From assembly GCF_001883705.2 (NCBI RefSeq), contig NZ_MDEQ02000005.1:124001-188000 (forward strand): a DNA stretch of 64,000 nucleotides, written 5' to 3'. Origin of the DNA: Burkholderia catarinensis (lineage in GTDB: Bacteria; Pseudomonadota; Gammaproteobacteria; Burkholderiales; Burkholderiaceae). How positions within the stretch are numbered: position 1 is the stretch's first letter; each line of letters opens with the position of its first letter. The notes beneath the pieces are model-generated. The model was not told the DNA's origin. It saw only the letters and a program-made list of their open reading frames with translations, and made no database searches. The position numbers were made by a program, and so were the translations under genes. Positions 36,742-45,829 of the stretch are shown here, piece by piece.

Positions 36742-37140
36742 TCAGTGTGCGAGTTCGAGCCCACCCAGGCCGCCATTGCTGCGGCATTTCGCACGATCGC
36801 CTTGCACCTGCCAGTCGATCTTCCCGCACAGCACGTCGATGCGCTTGCGGTAATTGTCGATCAGGCATTGCGTCGTCGTGCAGCGGTTACGCGCTTTCAG
36901 CCACGCCCTCTGGGTCGCCATGAACTGCTCATACTCGGGCGGATCCTCGACCGGATAGTTGGAAAAATCGTAGAGCATGTGCTGGTAATCCGCGTTGAGT
37001 GCATCGTCGAGACGCGACAACGCCGGATTGGCGCAGATTTCGCGCTCCACGAACGTGGATGCCTTCGCGCAGTTGAACGACGCGGCGTGCGCGCCGGTCA
37101 TGCCGGCCGCGACGGCCAGCGCAACGAGCCATGCTTTCAT
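36742..37140 (-). CDS. LprI-like (DUF1311) periplasmic protein
   Basis: 132 residues with a Sec signal (MKAWLVALAVAAGMTGAHA) and the conserved LprI/DUF1311 core ASFNCAKASTFVEREICANPALSRLDDALNADYQ. The four or more cysteines suggest disulfides. LprI-type proteins include lysozyme inhibitors; function here is not certain. It stands alone with gaps on both sides. Confidence 0.85.
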   Translation of the reverse strand: MKAWLVALAVAAGMTGAHAASFNCAKASTFVEREICANPALSRLDDALNADYQHMLYDFSNYPVEDPPEYEQFMATQRAWLKARNRCTTTQCLIDNYRKRIDVLCGKIDWQVQGDRAKCRSNGGLGGLELAH

Positions 37141-37303
37141 GTGGGTGCCGTAACGAGGAAGACAGCGGCCGCGGATCGGCTCGCCGTGACGGACGAACGG
37201 GAATGCCCGTCGCCGGGACCCGGCAGCTTAGGTCAACGCGCGTCGCATTTCAATACGCTGCTCCGCTTCCCGGCACCCGCGCCACATGGCACGTCGCACG
37301 CGA

Positions 37304-37525
37304 TCAGTACACGCCCACCCAGTGCCCGGGCACCCACGCCCAGTGATTGCCGGCCCACCGGTAGTGCCCCTTCGCCCATCGATAGCCCGGTGCAGGCATC
37401 GGAGGCGGCACCTCGACGACCGGCGCCGGTTGCGGCGGCCGCACGGGTTCGACTACGCACGCGGACATTAGCGTCGCACTGGCTGCGACCAGCACGGTGA
37501 GCGAAACGGATCGAATCTTCATCAT
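37304..37525 (-). CDS. YXWGXW-repeat lipoprotein
   Basis: 73 residues with lipobox LMSAC and then a proline-rich linker followed by the tandem aromatic repeats YRWAKGHYRWAGNHWAWVPGHW. It is related to the larger protein at 42321-42620. Envelope location is expected; the role is unknown. Start at 37525. Confidence 0.82.
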   Translation of the reverse strand: MMKIRSVSLTVLVAASATLMSACVVEPVRPPQPAPVVEVPPPMPAPGYRWAKGHYRWAGNHWAWVPGHWVGVY

Positions 37526-37584
37526 CTTGCATTCTCCCTTTTGTGTAGTGGATGGATTCATTGCCGAAGCGGTAACGCCGCGCG

Positions 37585-38748
37585 TCACGCCGCCCCGCGA
37601 ATCAGGCCGGTCATCGGCCGCGTCGCGCCGCTTTCCGCGAACAGCGCGGACGCGGTGCGGCGGGGATCGAGCCGCAGGCTTTCGGCGGCGGCGCCCGAGA
37701 TCAGCGCGTCGAGCGATGCGGTCGGCTTCAGGTCGCGCCCTTCGTACAGGTCGCCCGGCCGCAACCCCGGCCAGTCGGCGATCACGCGACCGCCCGCGAC
37801 CGCGCCGCCCGCGAGCATCGCGACCGACGCCTGCCCGTGATCGGTGCCGCCCGTGCCGTTCACGGCGGCCGTGCGGCCGAACTCGGTCGCCACCAGCACC
37901 GTGGTCTGCTGCCATGCGGGCCCGAGGCCGTCGCGCAGCGCGGCGAGCATCGTGTCGAGCGCCTTCAGCTGATTCGCGAGTCGCGCGTTCTGCGCGCTGT
38001 GCGTATCCCAGCCGCCCGTCTCGATCATCGCGATCCGCGGGCCGTCGTCGCGCGCGAGGAACGTCGCGGCGAGCTTGCCGACACCCGCCGGATCCTGCCG
38101 CGCATGCGCATCGCCGGCGAGGCCGCGTGCGTCCATCGCCGACTGCCACAACGGGCCGAGCTGCGCGTCGGCCTCGTAGAGCGCCGACACGCGCGCGAGC
38201 AGGTCGTCCGGCGCGGCCGGCAAACCGGACGGCGCATACGACGCGGCCTGCACGGTGCCGCGCAACGCGAGCGGCACGGTCGGCGCGAACGCGATCGCGT
38301 TTTCGCGCGTCGCCGGCAGCAGCGCGGCGAGCCGGTTCAGCCACCCGTCCTTCACCTGGTACGGTGCGCGGCCGCCCGTCTCGAGCACGTTCTGGCCATC
38401 GAAATGCGAGCGGTCGCGATACGGCGACGCGATTGCATGGACGAACAGCGCCTGCCCGTCGCGATACAACTGCGCGGTCTGTTTGAGCGACGGATGCAGC
38501 GCGAACGTGCCGTCGAGCCGTGTCGCGGCCGCCGTGTCGATCGCGAGCGGGCCGCGCAGCGACGCATACGCGGGTTCGGCATACGGGACGACGATGTTCA
38601 GGCCGTCGGCCGCGCCGCGCTGGATCACGAACACGAAGCGCCGGTCGGTCTCGACGTTCGCGAACACGATCCGCGGCGCGACGAGGATCGCGCCCGCGCC
38701 GGCTGCGGCAACGCTGAGGAATTGTCGGCGGGAAAAGGACACGGCCAT
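37585..38748 (-). CDS. DUF1501 Tat-exported protein
   Basis: 387 residues with a twin-arginine signal (SRRQFLSVAAAGAGAILVAP). The body shows the DUF1501 pattern: RRFVFVIQRGAADGLNIVVPY and IAMIETGGWDTHSAQN, with the sulfatase-like TEFGRT and GGTDHG motifs. Start at 38748 has GGAG 6 bp upstream (ATG at 38754 would overlap the preceding stop). DUF1501/DUF1800 pairs are common in proteobacteria and suspected to act on envelope glycoconjugates, but no activity is established that I know. Confidence 0.85.
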   Translation of the reverse strand: MAVSFSRRQFLSVAAAGAGAILVAPRIVFANVETDRRFVFVIQRGAADGLNIVVPYAEPAYASLRGPLAIDTAAATRLDGTFALHPSLKQTAQLYRDGQALFVHAIASPYRDRSHFDGQNVLETGGRAPYQVKDGWLNRLAALLPATRENAIAFAPTVPLALRGTVQAASYAPSGLPAAPDDLLARVSALYEADAQLGPLWQSAMDARGLAGDAHARQDPAGVGKLAATFLARDDGPRIAMIETGGWDTHSAQNARLANQLKALDTMLAALRDGLGPAWQQTTVLVATEFGRTAAVNGTGGTDHGQASVAMLAGGAVAGGRVIADWPGLRPGDLYEGRDLKPTASLDALISGAAAESLRLDPRRTASALFAESGATRPMTGLIRGAA

Positions 38749-38750
38749 GG

Positions 38751-40145
38751 TCATCTCCGTTGGAAATCGGGTGATACGAGCAGCAGCGCGAGCGACGTGG
38801 TCGCACTTTCGGCGCGCGACAGCGCGGTCGCGGTCGGCGCGCTCATCGAACCGGCGAGCAGCGTGTTGCCGAGCGAGCGCGGGTCGAGCCGGTCGCCCGT
38901 GCGCGCGGCCAGGCGCTGCGCGAGCTCGACGCGACGCACGAGCGCGTCGGGCGCGGCCCAGCTCGCGGCAACGTCGTCGTAGCCGGCCGGCGAGCCCGGC
39001 CGCCACACCGGCTGGCCGAGCTGCGCGAGCAGCGGCGCGGCCTTCAGGTCGCCCGTGTCGTGCCAGCCGAGCCCGCGCAGCGACGACACGGCCCACTCCC
39101 ACGGCGTCTTGAACTTGCGGTTGACCGGCGACCACGCATCGGGCGCATCGACGAGCGCGCGATAGACGGTCGGCAAATCGCCGCCGCTCGCATCGAACGC
39201 GCGGGCCAGCCGGTCGGTCAGCGCGGGCGGCGGATTGTCGGCGACGAAATGACGGGCGAGCTGAAACGCGATGTGCCGGCCGGTCGCGTCCGAATGCGCG
39301 AGGTCGCGCAGGACCGCGCGCGCCTGCGCTTCGCCCGGCTGATCGTAAGTGCGCCCCATCACCGTGCGCGTGCCCGGCTCGTGCAGCTTCGGACGGAACA
39401 CGAATGCGCCGGGCGCGGCGTCGCCCGGCTGCGGCCCGCGCCCGCCGGCGATGCTCCAGCCGGTCAGCGCGCGTGCGAATTCCGTCACGTCGTTTTGCGT
39501 GTAACCCGTACGCACGCCGAGCGTGTGCAACTCCATGATTTCGCGCGCGAGATTCTCGTTGAGCCCGCGCTTCGCCGACGGATTGCGTGCTTCCGCGCGC
39601 AGCGCGGCCGGGCTGTCGGGGCCGACCGAGCGCGCCTGGTCGAGAAACAGCTGCATCGCGGGATGCTGCTCGACGGCGACGAGCATGTCCTCGAAGCGGC
39701 CGAGCACGTGCGGGCGGATCGCGTCGCGTTCGAACGCGCCCGCGTACGCGGCCACCTGCCCCTTGTCGACCGATACCGCGAAATGGTTCGCCCAGAAATG
39801 CACGAGACGCTCGACGAACGGCGCGGGCGTGTTCAGCGCGCTGTTCAGCCGCGCGGCGACGGCGCTGCGATACGCGTCGTAGCCGTCGCGCCGGATCGAC
39901 TGTTCGGTCGTGCGCTTCGCTGCCGGATCGTCGCCCGTCATCGCGTTGCGCGCGTTCGCGAAGCGCGTCGCGAGCGCCACCGCGTCGGGCTCGCCGGCCC
40001 ACGCCGCGGGCCGTGCGTCGTAACGGTCGAATTGCGCGACGAGCGCAGCCTTCGGATCGGCAGGCGGTGCTTCGTCGGCCCGCGCGCCGAGACCGAAGCG
40101 GTTCAGCGCGATGGCGGCCGGTGAGATGTCGTTCGGGTGGTCCAT
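38751..40145 (-). CDS. DUF1800 family protein
   Basis: 464 residues beginning MDHPNDISPAAIALNRFGLGAR, the DUF1800 start. Characteristic segments include LVHFWANHFAVSV, GLNENLAREIMELHTLGVRTGYTQNDV and FVADNPPPALTDRLA. It lacks an evident signal peptide. Its stop touches the DUF1501 start, so the two are a translationally linked pair. Confidence 0.85.
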   Translation of the reverse strand: MDHPNDISPAAIALNRFGLGARADEAPPADPKAALVAQFDRYDARPAAWAGEPDAVALATRFANARNAMTGDDPAAKRTTEQSIRRDGYDAYRSAVAARLNSALNTPAPFVERLVHFWANHFAVSVDKGQVAAYAGAFERDAIRPHVLGRFEDMLVAVEQHPAMQLFLDQARSVGPDSPAALRAEARNPSAKRGLNENLAREIMELHTLGVRTGYTQNDVTEFARALTGWSIAGGRGPQPGDAAPGAFVFRPKLHEPGTRTVMGRTYDQPGEAQARAVLRDLAHSDATGRHIAFQLARHFVADNPPPALTDRLARAFDASGGDLPTVYRALVDAPDAWSPVNRKFKTPWEWAVSSLRGLGWHDTGDLKAAPLLAQLGQPVWRPGSPAGYDDVAASWAAPDALVRRVELAQRLAARTGDRLDPRSLGNTLLAGSMSAPTATALSRAESATTSLALLLVSPDFQRR

Positions 40146-40392
40146 GACGGGGGCTCTCGCGATGCGTACCCGTGTTTAACGCGGGCACGTCGGGAAATCC
40201 GTCGCGGGAATCACAAATATTTCTTGAGTCGCGGCAGCGGTGTACGGAAGGAGCGGCAGAATTCGCGCAGCGCGACGCGGTACGTCGTCGACGCGCAACG
40301 ACCGCGCGATGCGTCGGGGCCGGCGCACGCATTGCGCGTGACCGAACGCGAGTGTCGGCGACACGCAGATCGCATGTCGCCCCGCCCGATGC

Positions 40393-40896
40393 TTACCGGC
40401 TCGCCGGCGCGTCCGGCTTCTTCTGCAGCCTCGGCGGCAAACGCCAGTTGCCGCTGTGCTGCAACCCGTCGACGAATTTCACGCGCTCGTCGGGTGTCAG
40501 CGTCGCCGCGAAATCGACGACGCTGCGCTCGACCTGCGCACGCATCGCGGTGTCGGCTGCACGCGTGCGATCGAGCGCGGCGTCGATCGCCGCACGATCG
40601 AGTTGCGGCGCGGCCAGTAGATCCAGCACCGTGATCCGGCCGTCACGCCCTTCCCGCGCGAAATCGCGGCCGTCCTTGCGCGCCGCCTTCAGCGCGGCGG
40701 CAAACTCGCGCTGCCGCGCATCGGGCAATTCGTCCGCCGCGAAACGCAACGCGGTGCGCGACGCAGGTGCGCCGGCCGCGTGCGGATCGCCATGCGTCGA
40801 GAACCACTGATACGCGCCGCCGCCGATCGCGCCGAGCATGAACACGTTCAGCACGACCGAGCCGACGAGGATGAATTTCCAGCCACGCTCACTCAT
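40393..40896 (-). CDS. Periplasmic heavy-metal-sensor/CpxP-like protein
   Basis: 167 residues with an N-terminal membrane helix (GWKFILVGSVVLNVFMLGAIGGGAYQWF) and a helical periplasmic part with regular RAAIDAALDRTRAADTAMRAQVERSVVDFAATLTPDERVKF, as in CpxP, Spy and CnrX-like sensors. It lies last in a three-gene operon with ECF sigma and anti-sigma-like genes, joined by ATGA overlaps. It could be the sensor that releases the sigma factor on envelope or metal stress. Confidence 0.75.
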   Translation of the reverse strand: MSERGWKFILVGSVVLNVFMLGAIGGGAYQWFSTHGDPHAAGAPASRTALRFAADELPDARQREFAAALKAARKDGRDFAREGRDGRITVLDLLAAPQLDRAAIDAALDRTRAADTAMRAQVERSVVDFAATLTPDERVKFVDGLQHSGNWRLPPRLQKKPDAPASR

Positions 40897-41312
40897 TCAT
40901 CGCTCCAATCCACGCTCGGACCGCCGAACGTCGTCGTCAGATAACCCGGTTCGTGCTGCGACTGCGGCACACTGCCGAGCATCAGCATCGACACGGCCAC
41001 GGCGCCCGCGAGCGCGCCGGCCAGGCCGACGCCCGCGAACGCCGCGCCCGACCACCACACGGTGCCGCGCCGCCGCGCGCGTTGCGGCGCGGGCGCCGTC
41101 GCGACAATGCGCTCGACGAGCGCCGGCGCGGGCGGCGCGACCGTGTCGTACGCGAGCCATGCATCGAGGTCGGCGGCATCGTCCAGTGCCAGCAGCGCTT
41201 CGCGCGGGTTCGCATGCGCCCACGCCTCGGCGGCCGCGCGCTCGCCGGCCGGCCAGCGCCGTGCATCCGAGCCGTACGCGGCGACGATGGTACGAAATCG
41301 TTCGGGTGTCAT
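40893..41312 (-). CDS. Anti-sigma-like single-span membrane protein
   Basis: 139 residues. An N-terminal cytoplasmic helical domain (MTPERFRTIVAAYGSDARRWPAGERAAAEAWAHANPREALLAL) resembles small anti-sigma proteins; a single membrane helix (AFAGVGLAGALAGAVAVSMLML) and a short outside tail follow. Overlap with the sigma factor and sensor genes supports an anti-sigma function. Confidence 0.72.
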   Translation of the reverse strand: MTPERFRTIVAAYGSDARRWPAGERAAAEAWAHANPREALLALDDAADLDAWLAYDTVAPPAPALVERIVATAPAPQRARRRGTVWWSGAAFAGVGLAGALAGAVAVSMLMLGSVPQSQHEPGYLTTTFGGPSVDWSDE

Positions 41313-41974
41313 CGGTTGTCCTCGCTAGGTGGGTCGCCGGCCAGTTGCGCGCGCAGGTTGCGCCTCGCGCGCGCGAGCAGGCTTTCCAGCGCATCGACGG
41401 TGATGCCCATCAGGTTGGCCGCTTCCACATTCGACATGTCCTGATAGTACTGGAGCACGAGCGCTTCCCGCTGCCGCGGCGGCAGCGCGGCAAGCGCCTG
41501 CCGCACGCGCGCATCGCGCGAACGCAGTTCCGCCTGCGCGGCCGGCTCCGGTTGCGTGTCCGGCACGTCGGGCAACGTATCGACGGGCTCCTCGCGCCGG
41601 CCGCGCAAGCGGTCGTAGCACAGGTTCAGCACGACGCGATGCAGCCACGTGTCGAAGCGCGCCTCGCCTTCGCGCCAGCGCGGCGCCTGATTCCAGATTC
41701 GCAAGAACGTCTCCTGCGCGACGTCCTCGGCTTCGTTCCGGTCGCCGAGCATGCGCGTCGCCAATGCGAGCAGCCGCGGCAGCTTGCGTGCCACGAGCAC
41801 GCGCACCGCCGACGAATCGCGCGCGCCGACGCGCGCGACGAGTTCCGCGTCCGGATCGCGGTCGCCGCGATCGCTCAACGCCGCGTGCTCCGCGGCGCGG
41901 CGCGCGGGCGCCGCCCTGTGCCGGCAGGTATGCCCGCCGCCCCGCTGAAGCTCATCGTCGTGCTCTCCTTGCAT
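41309..41974 (-). CDS. ECF-type RNA polymerase sigma factor
   Basis: Sigma2 region LVARKLPRLLALATRMLGDRNEAEDVAQETFLRIWNQ and sigma4 region LAALPPRQREALVLQYYQDMSNVEAANLMGITVDALESLLARARRNLR. The start at 41974 gives 221 residues; a TTG closer to the sigma2 domain is possible, as ECF factors are usually shorter. First gene of an ATGA-coupled sigma/anti-sigma/sensor operon. The promoter it recognises is not known. Confidence 0.85.
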   Translation of the reverse strand: MQGEHDDELQRGGGHTCRHRAAPARRAAEHAALSDRGDRDPDAELVARVGARDSSAVRVLVARKLPRLLALATRMLGDRNEAEDVAQETFLRIWNQAPRWREGEARFDTWLHRVVLNLCYDRLRGRREEPVDTLPDVPDTQPEPAAQAELRSRDARVRQALAALPPRQREALVLQYYQDMSNVEAANLMGITVDALESLLARARRNLRAQLAGDPPSEDNR

Positions 41975-42136
41975 GCGTCCGGCCATCGCCGGATGGCGCC
42001 ACGCCGACTGTTCGGCGCCGCCGCGCGCATCGCGCCCGGCGTCGCACACGGCGTCGGCCATGTCCGCTTCATCGACATCCGGTTCGAACGGCATATCGAT
42101 CCTGTCGGCCGGCCGCGCGAGCGTCGGCCGGCGCGC

Positions 42137-42250
42137 TCAATATACGACGACCGGCGCGGGCCGGTAATACACCGGACGCGCCGGCACCACGACGCAGCCG
42201 GCCAGCACGATGGCTGCGGCCGCCAGTATCACGATGGTTCGAAAAGGCAT
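42137..42250 (-). CDS. 37-residue lipoprotein
   Basis: Short but well formed: MPFRTIVILAAAAIVLAGC is a signal peptide with lipobox LAGC, followed by a Tyr/Pro-rich tail VVVPARPVYYRPAPVVVY. The gene would be missed by length filters. The tail recalls the Pro-Tyr part of YXWGXW proteins encoded next to it. Downstream of a gene of that family and upstream of the ECF sigma gene on the same strand. Confidence 0.65.
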   Translation of the reverse strand: MPFRTIVILAAAAIVLAGCVVVPARPVYYRPAPVVVY

Positions 42251-42320
42251 GGCTTCGACTCATGAGGTTGCATGGAGGGGCCGCCGCGCCGGCACTGCCT
42301 GCCGCGCGGCGGCGTGCGCG

Positions 42321-42620
42321 TCAGGCCCAGTGGCCCGGCACCCAGCGCCACGCCGGGCCGCGCGCGGCCCAGTGCCCGGGCACCCAGTGGTAACCGACGC
42401 GAACCACTTGCCAGTGGCCCGGAATCCATACGTAGCGGCCCTGCCGCCAGTGCCAGTGGCCCTGGTCCCACACATAGCCGGCGCGCGGCGCCGGCATCAC
42501 TTCGACGCGCGCCGGCGGCGGCGCGTAAGGCGCGACGACGACGGCCTGCGCGAACGCGGCGGACGCCGCCAGCGCGGCCACGCATGCCGCGGCAAACCGC
42601 AATGGAACGGTAAGTTTCAT
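42321..42620 (-). CDS. YXWGXW-repeat periplasmic protein
   Basis: 99 residues from the ATG at 42620. Sec signal (RFAAACVAALAASAAFAQ), then at least four W-P-G-H-W units: YVWDQGHWHWRQGRYVW, IPGHW, VPGHW and VPGHW. At DNA level the WVPGHW codons recur (GGCACCCA/CCAGTG repeats on the plus strand), giving a short coding tandem repeat. Function unknown; such proteins are common in Burkholderia envelopes. Confidence 0.82.
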   Translation of the reverse strand: MKLTVPLRFAAACVAALAASAAFAQAVVVAPYAPPPARVEVMPAPRAGYVWDQGHWHWRQGRYVWIPGHWQVVRVGYHWVPGHWAARGPAWRWVPGHWA

Positions 42621-42945
42621 GAAAGACTCCGAAGTAGCTGGCATCGACCGGAAGCGGCCGTTCATGCGTTAAACGGCGCGGGCGAAAAAAATCCGTCGCG
42701 GTGCCGGCAAATAAATTTCGACTGAGGCGAATCCGCTTCGGAGCGGGCCTGGACGGCCGCGACGCGCAAGTCTGCGCATGGGCCACGGCTCATGCGGGGT
42801 TGCCGCGCTGTCACAACCCGGCAAAACTGCCCTTCGACAATGCGTGACACCGGGATCCCGCTCGTTTCCGGCCCACGCCCCGGCCGCGCTCGCGCATGGC
42901 CGCGCGGTTCCACATCTCGCGTCCCCATCAACGAAAACACCGACC
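42621..42945. other. Divergent spacer upstream of the phosphatase gene
   Basis: 325 bp without a recognised gene. An A-rich run (cgaaaaaaatcc) and AT-rich ATAAATTTC near 42690-42720 may be parts of promoters for the YXWGXW/lipoprotein genes. Confidence 0.35.
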
Positions 42946-44631
42946 ATGTCGAACCAGGACAATCTCCCTGATCAGCCGAACGAGCCGGCCGCCTCGGTAT
43001 CGCGTCGCGGCTTCCTGAAACTCGCCGGCGTATCCGGCCTCGCCACCGCCGCCGGCGGCCTCGCGGCAGCGAGGGCCGCCGCGTCGAACCCGGACGGCAC
43101 GCCCGAACAGGTCCACCTGACGTGGGGCAACGACCCGACGTCCGAGGTCGTGATCTCGTGGGCGTCGCTCGCGCCGGCCGTCAATCCGCGCGCGCGCATC
43201 GTCGCCGACGGCGAACCGGCGCGCACCGTGCATGGCGTACAACGGCTGTACACGGACGGCCTGAACGGCGAAACCGTGTTCGCTTACCACGCGCGCGTGC
43301 ACGGGCTGAAGCCGGATACGCGCTACCGTTACGAGATCACCGCGGACAACGACAGCAACGCCGCGCAGCCGTTCTCCGCGAATTTCTCGACCGCGCCGCG
43401 CGGCCGTGCGCCGTTCCGCTTCACGAGCTACGGCGATCTCGCGACGCCGAACGGCGCCTGGGTGCTGTCGTCGCCGCAGAGCCGCTTCGCGGTGCAGGCC
43501 GTCGAGCAGTTCCAGCCGTTGTTCCACCTGCTGAACGGCGATCTCTGCTACGCGAACCTGAACCCCGCGCACCAGCCCGAGGTGTGGCGCGATTTCGGCA
43601 ACAACAACCAGACCTCGGCCGCGAATCGTCCGTGGATGCCGTGCCCCGGCAATCACGAGATCGAGTTCAACAACGGCCCGCAGGGGCTCGACTCGTATCT
43701 CGCGCGCTATACGCTGCCCGAGAACGGCACGCGCTTCCCGGGCCGCTGGTACAGCTTCCGCGTGAGCTCGGTGCTGTTTGTATCGCTCGACGCCGACGAC
43801 ATCGTGTACCAGGACGCCGCCGCATTCGTCGGCGGCCCGGCTCCGCTCGTGCCGGCCGCGAGCACGGGCCACCCGCCGATCGAACCCGGCACATCGTTCT
43901 ACGTGCGCGGCTACAGCAACGGCGAGCAGACGCGCTGGCTCGAACACACGCTGCGCCATGCGTCGCATGACGACGACATCGACTGGATCGTCGTGCAGAT
44001 GCACCAGGACGCGCTCAGTTCGTCGAAGACGGGCAACGGCTCCGACAAGGGCATCCGCGAAGCGTGGCTGCCGCTGTTCGACCGCTACGGCGTCGACCTC
44101 GTGCTGTGCGGCCACGATCACGACTACGAGCGCAGCTACCCGGTGCGCGGCTGCAATCATCGCGCGGGCGTCGACGCGGCGACCGGCGAAGTGGTCGAGA
44201 CGCTGCAGCCGCGTCCGGTCGGATCGAACGACCCGGACCGCACGAAGTTCGACACGAGCCACGGCACGATCCACCTGATCCTCGGCGGCGGCGGCACCAG
44301 CGCGCCGCTCGACGTGTACGGCGAGAACCCGTCGACCGGCTTTGCGCGGGCGAAGGTGTTCACGAAGCCGAACCGGCCGGTGCCGGGCACCGCGCCGAAC
44401 ACGTTCGTGCGCCAGCCGGCCGATGCGCTCGAGGATGCGATCTGGTCCGCGCGCCGCGATACGGGCACCGGGTACGGGATCGCCGTGTTCGATCACGACC
44501 CGGGCAAGCCGGGCGAGCACACGACGATCACGATGCGCTACTACCACGCGCCCGGCGCCGACCAGCACCCGACCGCGGAGTACGAGCTGTTCGAGACGAT
44601 CGAGCTGAGCAAGAAGCGGCACGAGCGGTGA
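42946..44631 (+). CDS. Tat-exported purple-acid-phosphatase-like metallophosphoesterase
   Basis: 561 residues. Twin-arginine signal SRRGFLKLAG at residues 19-28. An N-terminal fibronectin-like domain (PEQVHLTWGNDPTSEVVISW) precedes the metallophosphatase domain with GDLCY, GNHEIE, VQMHQD and GHDHDYER, the set of metal ligands of purple acid phosphatases. It should hydrolyse phosphate esters in the periplasm. No phosphate-box was identified upstream. Good match over full length. Confidence 0.85.
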   Translation: MSNQDNLPDQPNEPAASVSRRGFLKLAGVSGLATAAGGLAAARAAASNPDGTPEQVHLTWGNDPTSEVVISWASLAPAVNPRARIVADGEPARTVHGVQRLYTDGLNGETVFAYHARVHGLKPDTRYRYEITADNDSNAAQPFSANFSTAPRGRAPFRFTSYGDLATPNGAWVLSSPQSRFAVQAVEQFQPLFHLLNGDLCYANLNPAHQPEVWRDFGNNNQTSAANRPWMPCPGNHEIEFNNGPQGLDSYLARYTLPENGTRFPGRWYSFRVSSVLFVSLDADDIVYQDAAAFVGGPAPLVPAASTGHPPIEPGTSFYVRGYSNGEQTRWLEHTLRHASHDDDIDWIVVQMHQDALSSSKTGNGSDKGIREAWLPLFDRYGVDLVLCGHDHDYERSYPVRGCNHRAGVDAATGEVVETLQPRPVGSNDPDRTKFDTSHGTIHLILGGGGTSAPLDVYGENPSTGFARAKVFTKPNRPVPGTAPNTFVRQPADALEDAIWSARRDTGTGYGIAVFDHDPGKPGEHTTITMRYYHAPGADQHPTAEYELFETIELSKKRHER

Positions 44632-44732
44632 TCGGGCGGGCGCCCGCTGCGGCGGGCGCCTGTTGCATTGCCATCGACGGATGGGATGCCATTGCCCTAG
44701 ACTGCCCGCGTCGCACACACCAGCCCAGGAAG

Positions 44733-45014
44733 ATGAGTTTCGAATACCGCATCCACACGATCCCGTCTGCCGGCGCATTCGATGCAATCGCGCGAGCGCT
44801 ACGGCAAGCGCACGGCGACATCGCCGTCGATCCGGACCGGCGGCAACTTGAAGTTCGGGACGACACCGGCGGCTGGCCGGTGATCGGCCTGTCGACCGAC
44901 GAAGACGGATTCTTCCTGGTCACGACGCTCGGGCCGACGCGGGACGCCATGCTCGACTCGATCGGACGCGCATTGTCGGCGATCGGCGCAGCATGGCACA
45001 TCGACGACGCATGA
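44733..45014 (+). CDS. Small conserved-looking hypothetical protein
   Basis: 93 residues: MSFEYRIHTIPSAGAFDAIARALRQAHGDIAVDPDRRQLEVRDDTGGWPVIGLSTDEDGFFLVT. The ribosome site AGGA precedes it. It looks like a soluble alpha/beta protein without membrane segments. Codon composition matches neighbours. I do not recognise the family. Confidence 0.75.
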   Translation: MSFEYRIHTIPSAGAFDAIARALRQAHGDIAVDPDRRQLEVRDDTGGWPVIGLSTDEDGFFLVTTLGPTRDAMLDSIGRALSAIGAAWHIDDA

Positions 45015-45070
45015 CGCAGACGAAACGCGGGGTCGCTGCCGGCCGTGCTGCAAACCGCCAGCCACCCGCT

Positions 45071-45703
45071 CTAGCCTCCCGACTCGAGCGCGATACGCAC
45101 GGCCAGCCCGGCCAGCACCGTGCCCATCAACCAGCGCTGCACCGACGCCCAGACCGGCCGGCCCGCGAGAAAACCCGCGATGGAACCGGCCATGCAGGCA
45201 ATCAGCGCGTTGACGCTGACGCTCACCGCGATCTGCACGCAGCCGAGCGCCAGCGATTGCGCGAGCACGCTGCCGTGTCCCGGTGCAATGAACTGCGGCA
45301 ACAGCGACAGATACATCACCGCGATCTTCGGATTCGCGAGGTTCGTGACGAAGCCCATCGTGAAGAGCCTGACGCGGCTGTCGTGCGGCAACTGCCGGAC
45401 CTGGAACGCGGAGCGACCGCCCGGCTTCAGCGCCTGCCACGCAAGATACGACAGGTATAGCGCGCCCGAAAAGCGCAGCACGTCGTACGCATACGGCACG
45501 GTCAGCACCAGCGCGGTGATGCCCAGCGCCGCGCAAAACATGTAGAAAACGAACCCCAGCGCGACGCCGCCGAGCGACACCAGCCCGGCACGGCGGCCCT
45601 GGCAGATCGAGCGCGAAACCAGGTAGATCATGTTCGGTCCGGGCGTCAGCACCATGCCGAGCGATACGAGTCCGAACGCAAACAGGGTGGGCAAGGCCGG
45701 CAC
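45071..45703 (-). CDS. LysE/RhtB-family amino-acid exporter
   Basis: 210 residues, six membrane helices, opening with FAFGLVSLGMVLTPGPNMIYLVSRSICQG, the LysE/RhtB signature. A second conserved part is GFVTNLANPKIAVMYLSLLPQF. Start is a GTG at 45703 behind AAGGAGA. Substrate may be an amino acid or related metabolite. It is downstream of the LysR gene on the same strand (126-bp gap), which may regulate it. Confidence 0.85.
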   Translation of the reverse strand: MPALPTLFAFGLVSLGMVLTPGPNMIYLVSRSICQGRRAGLVSLGGVALGFVFYMFCAALGITALVLTVPYAYDVLRFSGALYLSYLAWQALKPGGRSAFQVRQLPHDSRVRLFTMGFVTNLANPKIAVMYLSLLPQFIAPGHGSVLAQSLALGCVQIAVSVSVNALIACMAGSIAGFLAGRPVWASVQRWLMGTVLAGLAVRIALESGG

Positions 45704-45829
45704 GGCTATCTCCTTCGCGGCAGCGCAGTCGGGGAAACGAGGTCAGAACAATATATTGCATCTCGACTGCCATCAGCATGAATAAACTGCAAGCCGCCCA
45801 TGAGCGCCGTTCATCGCGCCGGCCGCTCG

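Noticed and set aside
42300..42480. Repeated GGCACCCA/CCAGTG units as a possible CRISPR or satellite
   Set aside because: They encode the WVPGHW repeats of a protein; spacing is irregular and in frame.
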